A stretch of 64,000 bases of DNA from Neoalteromonas facilis (GTDB lineage Bacteria > Pseudomonadota > Gammaproteobacteria > Enterobacterales > Alteromonadaceae): positions 682,001 through 746,000 of the forward strand of contig NZ_PEAY01000001.1 of assembly GCF_002807665.1 (NCBI RefSeq), given 5' to 3'. The first letter of the stretch is position 1; each line of letters opens with the position of its first letter. Positions 40,915 through 50,596 of the stretch are shown in pieces. Both the position numbers and the translations under genes were made by a program. The notes under the pieces were generated by a model. That model was not told the DNA's origin. It made no database searches and saw only the letters and a program-made list of their open reading frames with translations.

Positions 40915-41769
40915 TTATTTTTGTGGCGAAGACCAAACTCCCAGCGTAATGCGCGGGTGTTGTTGCAAGTCGTGCAGCGTTTCAACCTTTGAAAAACCAG
41001 CATCATTGAAGAACTCCTGAAGTCTCGATGCCTGTCCATACCCATGTTCTACCATTAACCAACCGCCATTAGCAAGAAACTCAGGTGCTTGGAAGATGAT
41101 ATTTCTCAGATCAGCGTACCCATCATCCGCTGCGGTTAATGCGCTGGTTGGTTCAAACCGCACGTCTCCTTCACTTAGATAAGGACTATCCGGCTCTACG
41201 TATGGTGGATTCGACACAATCAGATGAAAGGCTTGTCGCGGGAGTTCGTCAAACCAATGGCTCTGAATAAACGAGACATTTTTAATGCCTAATGTTGACT
41301 GGTTTTGTTGCGCCAGCCTTACAGCATCGGCGACACAGTCCAATCCGGTAACGCTCCAATGAGGTTTCTCGGCTGCCAGCGCCAGAGCTATAGCGCCCGT
41401 TCCGGTACCCAAATCACACACTAAAGCATTATCGATTGTTACGCGCTGCAATGCGGTTTCGACCAATAGTTCGGTTTCTGGCCGCGGAATAAGTGTTGAG
41501 GGTGCGACGTTTAGCTCGAAATTCCAAAACGCCCGCTTACCCGTTATGTAAGCGATAGGCTCGCCTGCTTCACGACGCTGCAGTAAAGATTCGAGTGTTT
41601 GGGCTTGTTCATCGGACAAAACCGTTTCAGGGTAGGTAAAAACAAACCTATCGTCACAGCCCATAACATGTTTTATCAGAGCACGCGCATCAACCGATGC
41701 AGACCCACTGCCAGCACTTGCTAAGCGCTGTCGCGTGCTCGCAAGTGCTTGGTCTAGGCGCATCGCCAT
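40915..41769 (-). CDS. prmC: Release factor glutamine methyltransferase PrmC (HemK)
   Basis: Methylates the Gln of the GGQ motif in RF1 and RF2. 284 residues: an N-terminal helical domain that recognises the release factor, then a SAM-binding fold with DLGTGTGAIALALA near residue 120 and the catalytic NPPY in SNPPYVEP. Its start codon shares a base with the prfA stop, so the enzyme and its substrate protein are translationally coupled. Confidence 0.96.
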   Translation of the reverse strand: MAMRLDQALASTRQRLASAGSGSASVDARALIKHVMGCDDRFVFTYPETVLSDEQAQTLESLLQRREAGEPIAYITGKRAFWNFELNVAPSTLIPRPETELLVETALQRVTIDNALVCDLGTGTGAIALALAAEKPHWSVTGLDCVADAVRLAQQNQSTLGIKNVSFIQSHWFDELPRQAFHLIVSNPPYVEPDSPYLSEGDVRFEPTSALTAADDGYADLRNIIFQAPEFLANGGWLMVEHGYGQASRLQEFFNDAGFSKVETLHDLQQHPRITLGVWSSPQK

Positions 41770-42854
41770 TATTCCTCAGACAGAGAGGCCAATAGATCGG
41801 CTTGATGTTCTTGTCTTATAGGCTCTAACAAGGCATTTAAATCACCTTCGATTACGTCATCTAGCTTGTACAACGTAAGGTTTATACGGTGGTCAGTCAC
41901 GCGCCCTTGTGGGAAATTGTATGTGCGAATACGCTCAGATCGGTCACCGCTTCCTACGAGACTCTTACGTGTAGAGGCCTCTTCTGCGGCGCGTTTATCC
42001 TGCTCTATTTGGTTCAGGCGCGCGTTCAGTACCGACATCGCTTTCGCTCGGTTTTTATGCTGTGAACGTTCATCCTGACACTCCACTACAACGCCCGTAG
42101 GAATGTGCGTAAGACGGATCGCAGAATCGGTTTTGTTAACGTGCTGACCACCTGCACCCGATGCACGGAAGGTATCAATACGTAGGTCAGCAGGATTAAT
42201 TTCAATCGCTTCTGACTCTGGCACCTCAGGCAAAACCGCGACTGTGCACGCTGACGTATGAATACGCCCCTGAGATTCTGTTTCAGGTACTCGCTGAACT
42301 CGATGGCCACCAGACTCAAACTTCAAAATACCGTATGCACCATCGCCGGATACATTTGCGATAATTTCTTTAAACCCGCCGTGTTCACCTTCATTCGCGC
42401 TAACAATTTCCATACGCAAACCGCTCGTTTCAGCATAACGGCTGTACATACGGAACAAGTCGCCAGCGAAAATCGCAGCCTCATCGCCACCCGCGCCTGC
42501 ACGTATTTCAATAAAGCAATTGTGATCATCATTCGGATCTTTAGGTAACAGCAAGATCTGTAAATCTTTTTCCAACACTTCAATTTGCGCTTTTGCAGCC
42601 TTGTATTCTTCTTGGGCCATCTCGCGCATTTCAGCATCATCCTCGCTCATCATTTCTGACGCAGAGGCTAAGTCTTCTTGCGCTTGCTGATACTCGTTAA
42701 ACGCTTTGACCACCGCCTCTAATTGAGAAAACTCTTTTGATAAGGCGCGAAAACGTTCTTGGTCTGCGATAACTTCAGGTGAGCTAAGCAATGCTTGAAC
42801 CTCTTCAAATCGCTCGACAAGTGAGGTTAACTTCGCTACTACAGATTCTTTCAT
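41769..42854 (-). CDS. prfA: Peptide chain release factor 1
   Basis: Recognises UAA and UAG and triggers peptide release. 361 residues, as in E. coli (360). The stop-codon recognition tripeptide is PET (in [11 protein letters not shown]), and the catalytic GGQ lies near residue 235 within [14 protein letters not shown]. It follows hemA by 9 bases and shares one base with prmC, as in the classical hemA-prfA-prmC operon. Confidence 0.97.
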   Translation of the reverse strand: MKESVVAKLTSLVERFEEVQALLSSPEVIADQERFRALSKEFSQLEAVVKAFNEYQQAQEDLASASEMMSEDDAEMREMAQEEYKAAKAQIEVLEKDLQILLLPKDPNDDHNCFIEIRAGAGGDEAAIFAGDLFRMYSRYAETSGLRMEIVSANEGEHGGFKEIIANVSGDGAYGILKFESGGHRVQRVPETESQGRIHTSACTVAVLPEVPESEAIEINPADLRIDTFRASGAGGQHVNKTDSAIRLTHIPTGVVVECQDERSQHKNRAKAMSVLNARLNQIEQDKRAAEEASTRKSLVGSGDRSERIRTYNFPQGRVTDHRINLTLYKLDDVIEGDLNALLEPIRQEHQADLLASLSEE

Positions 42855-42863
42855 GATGCTCTC

Positions 42864-44150
42864 TTAGTTTTTCTTTTCCATCGACGGCGTTTCTAACTCA
42901 AAAGCATCAGATAACGTCCGTTTCAATTCTTCATCGTTGCGTTCAATCGCTACATTCAACGCCTTTGTTGGCGCGTGCATTAAATAATTACTCAATTTAT
43001 GCGCTAATTCTTGCAGTAATTTATCTGCGGCTTTTCCTTCACCCAGTTGTTGCAAAGCACTATTTAATAATTGCTCAGTTTGCAGTTGGTTTCGCTGACG
43101 GTAGGTTCTGACTAAATCAATTGAGTCTCGGCTTTGTAACCAGGCTTCATAGGCCTTTGACTGCTCCAAAATCAACTCTTCAGCCGCTTCTGCTGCATTC
43201 TGTCTGTTGGCAATATTTTGCTCAACAATGTGCTGCAAATCATCCACTGTGTACAAATACGCATTGTCTAATTCAGCGACTTCCACTTCAACATCACGCG
43301 GTACTGCCAAATCAACGATAAACATCGGCCTGTTTTTACGCGCTTTAAGCGCATGTTCAACCATGCCTTTACCAATAAGTGGCAACTGACTGGCGGTACT
43401 GGATATCACGATATCCGCCTGCGCTAAATGTGACGGTAGTTGCGCCAGCGTTAGTGCTTCTGCTGACAGTTGTTGTGCAAGCGATTCGGCTCTGGCCAGA
43501 GTTCGGTTAGCGACCATCAAGGATTTAACGCCCTGCTCTTTCAGGTGTTGTGCCACAAGCTCAATCGTCTCTCCTGCCCCAACCAAAAGCACTTTTTGCT
43601 TGTCTAAACTCGCAAAGATATGCTTAGACAACTGCACCGCAGCATAGGCCACTGAAACCGCATTATTGCCAATTTCAGTTTCTGTTCTCACCCGCTTCGC
43701 CACTGAAAACGTGTATTGAAACAAACGCTCCAGTCCATTGCCCACAACACCAGTGTGCTTCGCATCGTTAAAGGCTTGTTTGACTTGTCCTAAAATTTGC
43801 GGCTCGCCTAGCACCAACGAGTCGAGACCACTAGCGACTCGCATCATATGTTGAACAGCAGAATCATCAAAATAGGTATAGCAATGTTGCTCTAACGTAC
43901 CGTCTGATAATGCATGAAAGTCTGCTAACCACTGTTGTAGTGCTTTGGCGCCGGTCTCGGCATCAGTGTCATCAGCAAGTGCATAGATCTCAGTACGATT
44001 GCAGGTTGACACAATCACGGCTTCTTTCGCTTGTTTTTTTTCTTTCAACGACAAAAGCGCCTGCACCAAACTATCAGCATTGAACGCGACTTTTTCACGT
44101 AATGCTACGGGTGCGGTTTTGTGATTAATTCCTAGAGCGATTAAGGTCAT
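42864..44150 (-). CDS. hemA: Glutamyl-tRNA reductase HemA
   Basis: Reduces glutamyl-tRNA-Glu to glutamate-1-semialdehyde, the first step of C5 haem synthesis. 428 residues. The catalytic Cys is in STCNRTEIYA near residue 50, and the NADPH domain shows LLVGAGETIELVAQHL. The C-terminal dimerisation helix is intact. It is the first gene of the minus-strand operon and is divergent from lolB by about 250 bases, as in E. coli. Confidence 0.97.
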   Translation of the reverse strand: MTLIALGINHKTAPVALREKVAFNADSLVQALLSLKEKKQAKEAVIVSTCNRTEIYALADDTDAETGAKALQQWLADFHALSDGTLEQHCYTYFDDSAVQHMMRVASGLDSLVLGEPQILGQVKQAFNDAKHTGVVGNGLERLFQYTFSVAKRVRTETEIGNNAVSVAYAAVQLSKHIFASLDKQKVLLVGAGETIELVAQHLKEQGVKSLMVANRTLARAESLAQQLSAEALTLAQLPSHLAQADIVISSTASQLPLIGKGMVEHALKARKNRPMFIVDLAVPRDVEVEVAELDNAYLYTVDDLQHIVEQNIANRQNAAEAAEELILEQSKAYEAWLQSRDSIDLVRTYRQRNQLQTEQLLNSALQQLGEGKAADKLLQELAHKLSNYLMHAPTKALNVAIERNDEELKRTLSDAFELETPSMEKKN

Positions 44151-44399
44151 TGAATACTGATGTGACTGTAAGCCCGCGCATTGTACGAAAAAGCCAAATT
44201 GAAAGAAAGTATTAGCATGACTGGTTTACCCGATTGTTCTAATCGATTCTGCCCATCTATACGTGATTTCATTAAAAATATACGCATATTATTGGCTTGC
44301 ATGGGAAAGCTAACTGCACGTATCCTAATTCTTCTCATGTAAATATTGTATGATAGTGACTAGGCCGCTTATCACTTAATCTGTTAAGGCATTGATGTA

Positions 44400-44993
44400 A
44401 TGCATCGTATCCTATTCGTTTTATTTTTGTCGCTGATGTCACTATCGGCGTGTAAATCGCCACCTCCTCCGCCTGATGTCGTTAACGTGACAATAAACGA
44501 TGAAAAGCTATCGTTGATGCACAACTGGAATTTGCGCGGTCGTTTAGCATTCAAGAGTGAGCAAGAATCGTTCAGCGCCTATGTAAGATGGCAACAACGC
44601 GGCGATGCTTACACTTTCACGTTAACCAATCTTGTCGGTGTGACCTTGCTGTCATTAACGGTGGATGAACATGAAGCAGTGCTCGAAGCCGATGGGGAAA
44701 CGTATCGCCATAATGATGCAGAGGCGCTTATTTATGAAGTCAGCGGCTGGCCTATTCCCGTTACAGCAATGAAAAATTGGGTAAAAGGTACTGCACGCTC
44801 GCACGATATCGTGACGCGAGATGATAAAGGCCTGCTCGCTACCGTTGTTGTGCCATTGGCATCTGGCCCATGGCACGTCAATTACCAGCAATACACCCAA
44901 GAATCAGGCATTGTACTGCCACGCATGATGACTATCAGTCAGAGCGAAAACTTATCAATCAGATTAAAAGTGAACCAGTGGGAAGTGTTATGA
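44400..44993 (+). CDS. lolB: Outer-membrane lipoprotein receptor LolB
   Basis: Accepts lipoproteins from the periplasmic carrier LolA and inserts them in the outer membrane. 197 residues. The lipobox LSAC puts the acylated Cys at residue 18 after a short signal peptide; a proline-rich linker follows. The core has WNLRGRLAFK and FTLTNLVGVTLLSL, typical of the LolB beta fold. The ispE gene overlaps by four bases (ATGA). In E. coli the same hemA/lolB-ispE-prs layout is found. Confidence 0.93.
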   Translation: MHRILFVLFLSLMSLSACKSPPPPPDVVNVTINDEKLSLMHNWNLRGRLAFKSEQESFSAYVRWQQRGDAYTFTLTNLVGVTLLSLTVDEHEAVLEADGETYRHNDAEALIYEVSGWPIPVTAMKNWVKGTARSHDIVTRDDKGLLATVVVPLASGPWHVNYQQYTQESGIVLPRMMTISQSENLSIRLKVNQWEVL

Positions 44994-45832
44994 AGTGGTG
45001 GCCCTCTCCTGCCAAACTCAATTTGTTTTTGCACATAACAGGGCGTCGTGCAGATGGATATCATGAACTGCAAAGTATTTTTCAAATGCTGGATTATGGT
45101 GACCGACTGGCCTTTGAGGTTATCCCGAATGATGGTCAAATAATACTCGAGACCCCCATCGACGGTGTAGCAAACGACGACAACTTAATTGTCAAAGCGG
45201 CTAAATTGCTTCAACACCATACGAATACAACGTTTGGTTGTAAGATTTGGTTGGAAAAAAATCTGCCCATGGGCGGTGGTATTGGTGGCGGTTCGTCTAA
45301 CGCAGCGACAACCCTGTGCGTGCTCAACCATTTGTGGCAATGTGGTTTATCAGACAATGAACTTGCCAAGCTCGGACTCCAATTGGGCGCTGACGTACCG
45401 GTTTTTGTGCATGGCAACACGGCATTTGCATCGGGTGTGGGTGAGCAATTAACGCCAGTCAAAATACCCAGCGCATATTACCTCGTGGTTTTCCCGAACT
45501 GCCATATTTCCACGGCGGCCATTTTTGGCGCACCTGAGCTCCCACGCAATAGCGCGAAAATTGAAATTGATGACTATGATTTCGATCTCACGCGGAATGA
45601 TTGCCAGGATCTGGTAATTAATCGCTATCCCAAAGTTGCAAAATTATTACAGTGGTTGATAAACTACGCACCGTCGCGAATGACGGGGACAGGAGCCTGT
45701 GTGTTTGCAACATTCGAGCAAGAAAGCGATGCGCTCGCTGTTATGCAGCAATTACCGCCGAAATGGCAGGGATTTGTTGCGAAAGGTGTCGAATGTTCGC
45801 CATTGAAACTGGCGTTAGGCAAACACTCCTAA
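44990..45832 (+). CDS. ispE: 4-Diphosphocytidyl-2-C-methyl-D-erythritol kinase IspE
   Basis: Phosphorylates CDP-methylerythritol in the MEP isoprenoid pathway. About 280 residues from the ATG at 44990, which overlaps the lolB stop; a longer in-frame reading from 44870 lies inside lolB and is not needed. Motifs are SPAKLNLFLHI, the GHMP ATP loop PMGGGIGGGSSNAA, and RMTGTGACVFA. A tRNA-Gln gene starts 46 bases after the stop. Confidence 0.95.
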   Translation: MKWWPSPAKLNLFLHITGRRADGYHELQSIFQMLDYGDRLAFEVIPNDGQIILETPIDGVANDDNLIVKAAKLLQHHTNTTFGCKIWLEKNLPMGGGIGGGSSNAATTLCVLNHLWQCGLSDNELAKLGLQLGADVPVFVHGNTAFASGVGEQLTPVKIPSAYYLVVFPNCHISTAAIFGAPELPRNSAKIEIDDYDFDLTRNDCQDLVINRYPKVAKLLQWLINYAPSRMTGTGACVFATFEQESDALAVMQQLPPKWQGFVAKGVECSPLKLALGKHS

Positions 45833-45878
45833 GGAAGCATTGACGTAATGCGGGTCACTGCGAACAAAACCTAAAAAT

Positions 45879-45954
45879 TGGGGTATAGCCAAGTTGGTAA
45901 GGCAGCGGGTTTTGATCCCGCGATTCGTTGGTTCGAGTCCAGCTACCCCAGCCA
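45879..45954 (+). tRNA. tRNA-Gln (UUG), copy 1
   Basis: 76 bases: acceptor TGGGGTA/TACCCCA, anticodon stem GCGGG/CCCGC with loop TTTTGAT (anticodon TTG), T loop TTCGAGT, encoded CCA. It is identical to the two copies at 53278 and 53394. A TTGACG lies at 45840-45845, but no good -10 follows, so the tRNA may be read from the lolB-ispE transcript. Confidence 0.97.
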
Positions 45955-45985
45955 CATCATGAACTTATGCACTGAGGATAGACAC

Positions 45986-46933
45986 GTGCCAGATATGAAG
46001 CTATTTACCGGTAATGCAGTACCGGAGCTTGCCCAAAAAGTTGCCGATAGGCTTTACACCAAGCTGGGAAATGCCAGCGTCGGTCGTTTTAGCGACGGTG
46101 AGATCAGTGTTGAAATTCATGAAAACGTCCGTGGCTCGGACGTTTTTATTATCCAGTCTACGTGTGCGCCGACAAATGACAACTTGATGGAACTGATCGT
46201 AATGATTGATGCACTGCGCCGTGCATCAGCTGGACGAATCACAGCGGTTATACCGTATTTCGGCTATGCCCGTCAGGACCGTCGTGTTCGCTCTGCCCGT
46301 GTACCTATTACGGCAAAAGTGGTTGCAGACTTCCTATCAAACGTTGGCGTTGACCGTGTCTTAACGATTGATTTGCATGCAGAGCAAATCCAAGGGTTCT
46401 TCGACGTACCCGTGGATAACGCATTTGGCACTCCAATCCTATTGGATGATATGTGTCGCCGAGACTTCCATGCGCCTGTCGTAGTATCGCCTGATATCGG
46501 TGGTGTTGTACGTGCGCGTGCTACCGCGAAGCTATTAAATGATACCGACCTTGCCATTATCGACAAACGTCGTCCAAAGGCGAATGTTGCGCAAGTCATG
46601 AACATCATCGGTGACGTTAATGACCGTGATTGCATCATCGTTGACGATATGATTGATACCGGTGGTACTCTGGCGAAAGCAGCCGAAGCACTGAAAGCGC
46701 ATGGCGCACGTAATGTGTATGCCTACGCAACACATGCTATTTTCTCTGGCAATGCGTGTGAAAACCTGCGTAACTCAGTGATTGATGAAATCATCGTCAC
46801 CGACTCAATTCCATTGAGTCCTGAAATGCAGAAAATTAATAAAGTTAAGCAACTGACATTATCACAGATGCTGGCAGAGACGATTCGCCGTATTAGCAAT
46901 GAAGAGTCAATCTCAGCTATGTTCGAGTACTAA
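45986..46933 (+). CDS. prs: Ribose-phosphate pyrophosphokinase Prs
   Basis: Makes PRPP from ribose-5-phosphate and ATP for nucleotide, His and Trp synthesis. 315 residues from the GTG at 45986, giving [11 protein letters not shown], which matches the E. coli N terminus; GAGG lies 8 bases upstream. Longer in-frame readings run through the tRNA-Gln gene and are false. Motifs are [20 protein letters not shown], the flexible loop and the PRPP loop [10 protein letters not shown] strong terminator follows at 46953. Confidence 0.96.
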   Translation: MPDMKLFTGNAVPELAQKVADRLYTKLGNASVGRFSDGEISVEIHENVRGSDVFIIQSTCAPTNDNLMELIVMIDALRRASAGRITAVIPYFGYARQDRRVRSARVPITAKVVADFLSNVGVDRVLTIDLHAEQIQGFFDVPVDNAFGTPILLDDMCRRDFHAPVVVSPDIGGVVRARATAKLLNDTDLAIIDKRRPKANVAQVMNIIGDVNDRDCIIVDDMIDTGGTLAKAAEALKAHGARNVYAYATHAIFSGNACENLRNSVIDEIIVTDSIPLSPEMQKINKVKQLTLSQMLAETIRRISNEESISAMFEY

Positions 46934-46952
46934 ATCGAACCCTGACAATCAG

Positions 46953-46978
46953 AAAAGCCGGCTTTTGCCGGCTTTTTT
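46953..46978 (+). terminator. Rho-independent terminator after prs
   Basis: GCCGGC-TTTT-GCCGGC flanked by AAAA and TTTTTT. The stem plus flanking A/T pairs is strong and lies 20 bases after the prs stop. Confidence 0.92.
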
Positions 46979-47181
46979 ATTGGCTCAAGATTTACCTTTA
47001 TTGACTTTACCCGCAATCCAGCAGAAACCAGCCACTCAATGAGTACACTTCGCCATGACTCTCGTATCTGAATAGTGACTGAACGCAACGATAAAAAGGA
47101 AGGCGACGTATAGTTTTCCCAATACATTTACGATACTGTGAGCAACATCACCAAACTCAATACTGTCATGTGAAGGAGTGT

Positions 47182-47607
47182 ATGAAGTTGATGAAACATG
47201 TAAATCTAATCGCTGTATTGGCAATTGCATTGGGCATTACAGGCTGTCAAGACGAGACAGATACACACACAAACAATAGTGAAGAAACCGTAGTGGAGGC
47301 TCCTGCCAACCCTATTGATATATCTGATAAAAAAGAGGCTGACATGATCACACTAAACGGGCACATAGAGTTTAAGCCTTTTGAAGGTGGTTTCTACGCG
47401 TTTATCGGTGATGATGGCAGTAAGTGGGTTCTTCAAGGTCTGGACAAGGCCTATCACAGACACGGTTTAGCGTTAACGGTTACGGGCACGCCGATGCCAG
47501 AGATGTTAACAACAACACAATTTGGCACGGTTATGAAAGTGGATTCTATCAGTAATGTAGATGATTCATCGGTCAAACCTAAACCTGCTTCACCGCAAGA
47601 GCTCTAA
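47182..47607 (+). CDS. Small lipoprotein with an OB-like domain
   Basis: About 141 residues. A short signal peptide ends in the lipobox ITGC, followed by a Thr/Asn/Glu-rich linker and a C-terminal beta-rich domain of about 75 residues (ITLNGHIEFK, GGFYAFIGDDGSKW, LALTVTGTP). By eye the C-terminal part resembles the small OB-like domains of stress lipoproteins such as NlpE, but this is a guess. Start choice is unclear: AAGGAG at 47173 is too close to the ATG at 47182 and a little far from the ATG at 47191; a GTG at 47170 is also in frame. Confidence 0.72.
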   Translation: MKLMKHVNLIAVLAIALGITGCQDETDTHTNNSEETVVEAPANPIDISDKKEADMITLNGHIEFKPFEGGFYAFIGDDGSKWVLQGLDKAYHRHGLALTVTGTPMPEMLTTTQFGTVMKVDSISNVDDSSVKPKPASPQEL

Positions 47608-47614
47608 TCAGATC

Positions 47615-47650
47615 AACGATGCCTTCATTATATGGAAGGCATCGTTTGTT
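47615..47650. terminator. Bidirectional terminator between the lipoprotein and amidohydrolase genes
   Basis: AACGATGCCTTC pairs with GAAGGCATCGTT across an 8-base loop, followed by TGTTTTATT on the plus strand. It lies between two convergent genes. Confidence 0.8.
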
Positions 47651-47663
47651 TTATTGAACTGTC

Positions 47664-49079
47664 TCAGAGCGCGGATTCAATGGCTTGCCCATTGTATTTG
47701 TACACAACCCCACCTTTCATAACCATTTTGACGTCTTGCAATAGGCTTATATAGCGTAATACATCACCTTTTACGGCAACAATATCCGCCACTTTCCCCT
47801 CGCTTACAGTACCGAATTTATCATCAACATTCATAAATACTGATGGCCAGTAGGTTGCGGCTCTTATTGCGTCCATTGCCGGTATATCCATTTCATCAAC
47901 CCATACTGCCAACTCATTCCAAGTACTTTGACAATGAAACTTGGTCGGAATGCCACTGTCAGTCCCGGTAAGGAACACAACACCGGCCTCTCTAAGCTGT
48001 TCAATTTTGCGTTTCAGAGTAGGTTTTCTTAACGGCGTTAATTGCATGTACGCTAACTTGCCGGGTTGTGCTAACGATTGCTTGATATCGGCGATGGTGT
48101 CTGCTTTGAGGCCTCTATGCCAGCATGGATTATCCAAGCGCTCTGGATTTGCCACGGTTAATTGATAGTTCCAAAGCCCTTCCACCGTCGGCGTCCAATA
48201 TAAAGGTCCACCGGCGACTCGACCTCGTGCTGTGCGCTCTTTTAATGCTTGCATAACATCGTCTGGATACTCAGGTGCAGTGGTTAACCCAGTATGCTCA
48301 AAATTATCGATACCCATTTCCAACCCCACACGAATTTCATCTGGGCGATGGCTATGTCCAATGACCTTCAACCCTCTGGCGTGCGCTTGGTCGATGACGG
48401 CTTGCGCCTCGTCATGGGTCATACTGTCCTGATCAACCAGCTTTATAAAATCAACACCAGCATCTGCGAGTTTATTGACTTTTGCTTTGGCATCGCTAAC
48501 ACCCTCAACCCCCCAACGGTAATGTGATGTGCCAGGGTAAGGTGCTTTCTGTATAAATGGACCCGAAATATATAAATTAGGGCCAGGGATCTCCCCATCT
48601 TTAATGCGTTGACGCACGATCAGCGAATCTTCCAGTGGTGCCCCCAGATCTCTCGCGCTGGTGATCCCCGCCAACAGCAATTGCACCGCTGAAGCTGGCA
48701 TTATTTCTGAAGCGAGCCTATCAGTATAAAATTTACGCCAGTGTTCATAGTCAGCATGCCCGGTTAACATTAGGTGAGCATGGTTCTCCCAAAGTCCTGG
48801 CAATACGTCATGTCCTTCTGTACTGACAATCACATAGCCTTCAGGTACTGGCAAAGAATCCGTTTGACCAATGGCTTCAATAACACCTTGGTTGATTAAT
48901 ATGACGCTATTTGCCAATGGTTGATGACCGTAGCCGTCAATCAAGCGGCCACCCACTAACGCAACCTTCCCGCTTTGATTAGCCCTCTCCACGTCAGCAA
49001 TAGCATGACCTATTGACAATATTAGGCACGTTATAACGCCTGCCGCTCTAATTACCCTGCGCACAAAATTACAGCTCAT
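47664..49079 (-). CDS. Secreted amidohydrolase-superfamily enzyme
   Basis: A metal-dependent hydrolase of about 471 residues from the ATG at 49079, which has AAGGATCC upstream. A signal peptide ends near ...GHAIADVE. The catalytic domain shows WENHAHLM (HxH metal ligands), the probable bridging Lys in VDFIKLVDQ, GHSHRP, FEHTGL and LTGTDSGIP (the Asp). The beta-sandwich part is LVGGRLIDG and GKVADIVAV. The substrate is unknown; secreted relatives include imidazolonepropionase-like and Xaa-Pro/Arg dipeptidases. A second member of the family occurs at 62882. Confidence 0.87.
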   Translation of the reverse strand: MSCNFVRRVIRAAGVITCLILSIGHAIADVERANQSGKVALVGGRLIDGYGHQPLANSVILINQGVIEAIGQTDSLPVPEGYVIVSTEGHDVLPGLWENHAHLMLTGHADYEHWRKFYTDRLASEIMPASAVQLLLAGITSARDLGAPLEDSLIVRQRIKDGEIPGPNLYISGPFIQKAPYPGTSHYRWGVEGVSDAKAKVNKLADAGVDFIKLVDQDSMTHDEAQAVIDQAHARGLKVIGHSHRPDEIRVGLEMGIDNFEHTGLTTAPEYPDDVMQALKERTARGRVAGGPLYWTPTVEGLWNYQLTVANPERLDNPCWHRGLKADTIADIKQSLAQPGKLAYMQLTPLRKPTLKRKIEQLREAGVVFLTGTDSGIPTKFHCQSTWNELAVWVDEMDIPAMDAIRAATYWPSVFMNVDDKFGTVSEGKVADIVAVKGDVLRYISLLQDVKMVMKGGVVYKYNGQAIESAL

Positions 49080-49189
49080 TATTGGATCCTTATTTGCGAG
49101 AAATTGCTTTTGAGTGTAGCCAAATTCCCCCAAGGTAAAAGGTTTTGCAGCATCACAATGGGTTTTTCTCGTTATTTCCTTATACGGCG

Positions 49190-49218
49190 TTGTGTATGGG
49201 CAATTGAAGTGTTAGAAT
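49190..49218 (+). promoter_or_regulatory. rplY: Promoter of rplY
   Basis: TTGTGT (49190-49195) and TAGAAT (49213-49218) are separated by exactly 17 bases. The discriminator TCGCCGCCC is GC-rich, as expected for a ribosomal-protein promoter. The leader that follows is about 110 bases. Confidence 0.65.
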
Positions 49219-49239
49219 TCGCCGCCCTTTTTTGAGGGG

Positions 49240-49300
49240 TGCAAGCTTGGTAAAACCATTTTGCTTGCAATAACCGTGGGATCTGGTCGCAAGATGCCAC
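49240..49300 (+). promoter_or_regulatory. rplY: Two-hairpin leader of rplY
   Basis: Hairpin 1: TGCAAGC pairs with GCTTGCA at 49240-49269, extended inside by TGG/CCA around a TAAAA loop. Hairpin 2 at 49276-49300: GTGG/CCAC and ATCT/AGAT with a G-G mismatch and the loop GGTCGCA. The Shine-Dalgarno GGAGA follows at 49321. Autogenous control of rplY by L25 is reported for E. coli; that this leader is the target here is inference. Confidence 0.5.
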
Positions 49301-49332
49301 TCTTTTAAACGATTTAATTTGGAGACATTTCA

Positions 49333-49971
49333 ATGTCTGAAGCAATTTTTAATTTGGATGCGCAAGTCCGTACTGACTTGGGGAAAGGTGCGAGCCGCCG
49401 CCTACGTCACGCGGATAAAGTTCCTGCGATCCTTTACGGTGGTGAAGAAGCGCCAGTAGCACTTACTCTTGAGCATAACAAAGTTATCCAAGCACAAGAG
49501 TTTGAAGCATTTTACTCTCACATCCTTACCTTAAACGTCGACGGTAAAGAAGTGCAAGCGCTTGTTAAAGACATGCAACGCCACCCATTCAAGCCGAAAG
49601 TAACTCACATCGATTTCCAACGTGTAATCGCTGGTGAAAAACTTCACACTAATGTTCCAATTCACTTCGTTAACGAAGAGAAGTCTGCTGCTGTTAAAGC
49701 TGGTGGTATTGCAGAACACCACGTCAACGAAATCGAAATCACATGTCTACCAAAAGACTTACCTGAGTTCATCGAAGTTGATGTTGCAGATTTAGAAATG
49801 GATCAGACGTTGCATTTATCAGACATCAAACTTCCAAAAGGTGTTGAGTCTGTAGAACTAGCTAAAAACGATGAAACTCACGACCTTGCTGTTGTGACAA
49901 TCAAGAAAGCTAAGAAAGCAGCTGCTGAAGAAGAAGCTGCAAGCGACGACGAAGAGGCATCAGAGGAATAA
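49333..49971 (+). CDS. rplY: Ribosomal protein L25, long (CTC/TL5) form
   Basis: 5S rRNA-binding protein. The 212-residue length is that of the two-domain CTC/TL5 type, not the 94-residue E. coli form. The N-terminal domain has [13 protein letters not shown] and PAILYGG, contacting 5S loop E. The C-terminal domain has IPIHFVN-like and [13 protein letters not shown] segments, and an acidic Glu/Asp/Ala tail of about 20 residues ends the protein. It is followed after 5 bases by pth, so the pair is probably co-translated. Confidence 0.95.
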   Translation: MSEAIFNLDAQVRTDLGKGASRRLRHADKVPAILYGGEEAPVALTLEHNKVIQAQEFEAFYSHILTLNVDGKEVQALVKDMQRHPFKPKVTHIDFQRVIAGEKLHTNVPIHFVNEEKSAAVKAGGIAEHHVNEIEITCLPKDLPEFIEVDVADLEMDQTLHLSDIKLPKGVESVELAKNDETHDLAVVTIKKAKKAAAEEEAASDDEEASEE

Positions 49972-49976
49972 TTCCT

Positions 49977-50561
49977 TTGGCTGATATACGCCTTATTGTG
50001 GGCCTGGGTAATCCAGGCCCCGAATACGAAAATACCCGTCACAACGCCGGTGCATGGTTTTTGCAACGACTGGCACAAACGTATAATCAATCCCTTACCC
50101 CTGAAGCCAAGTTCTTTGGTCAAACAGCTCGCGTTACTATTGCGAATAAAGATGTACGACTACTCTACCCTAGTACCTTTATGAATCGCAGTGGGCAATC
50201 TGTGGCTGCTATGGCGAATTTCTTCAAAATCCCCGTATCATCTATATTAGTTGCATTTGACGAACTCGATTTACCGCCGGGTGTTGCCAAATACAAAGTG
50301 GGTGGTAGCTCAAGTCAAAATGGTATACGGGATATCGTCAGTAAAATGGGGAATGACAAAGATTTTTTGCGCTTGAGAATAGGTATTGGACATCCGGGGC
50401 ACAAATCTAAAGTAACAGGTTTTGTTTTAGGCAAACCGACTACTGAGGAGAAACTGGCCATGGATGAGGTAATAGACGAAGCAATTCGTTGTACGGAATT
50501 ATTATTAGCGCAAGACTTAACCGCTGCGCAACAACGACTTCACTCTTTTAAAGCCGGTTAA
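49977..50561 (+). CDS. pth: Peptidyl-tRNA hydrolase
   Basis: Cleaves peptidyl-tRNA released from stalled ribosomes. 194 residues. The signature [19 protein letters not shown] holds the substrate Asn and catalytic His near residue 24, and FMNRSGQSV plus [11 protein letters not shown] follow. The start is TTG at 49977; the Shine-Dalgarno GAGGA overlaps the rplY end. The rplY-pth-ychF order is common in gammaproteobacteria. Confidence 0.96.
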   Translation: MADIRLIVGLGNPGPEYENTRHNAGAWFLQRLAQTYNQSLTPEAKFFGQTARVTIANKDVRLLYPSTFMNRSGQSVAAMANFFKIPVSSILVAFDELDLPPGVAKYKVGGSSSQNGIRDIVSKMGNDKDFLRLRIGIGHPGHKSKVTGFVLGKPTTEEKLAMDEVIDEAIRCTELLLAQDLTAAQQRLHSFKAG

Positions 50562-50596
50562 TAGCTCGGCGCAGATAATGTTTACAGGAAACAACT

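Noticed and set aside
44147-44338. 63-residue ORF upstream of hemA
   Set aside because: It lies in the hemA/lolB intergenic region, has unusual composition and no ribosome-binding site; more likely leader or promoter DNA.
44870-44989. 40-residue extension of IspE
   Set aside because: It overlaps lolB in another frame; the ATG at 44990 overlapping the lolB stop gives the usual IspE start.
45878-45985. N-terminal extension of Prs through tRNA-Gln
   Set aside because: The frame reads the tRNA itself; the same peptide appears at the two other tRNA-Gln copies. The GTG at 45986 gives the conserved Prs N terminus.
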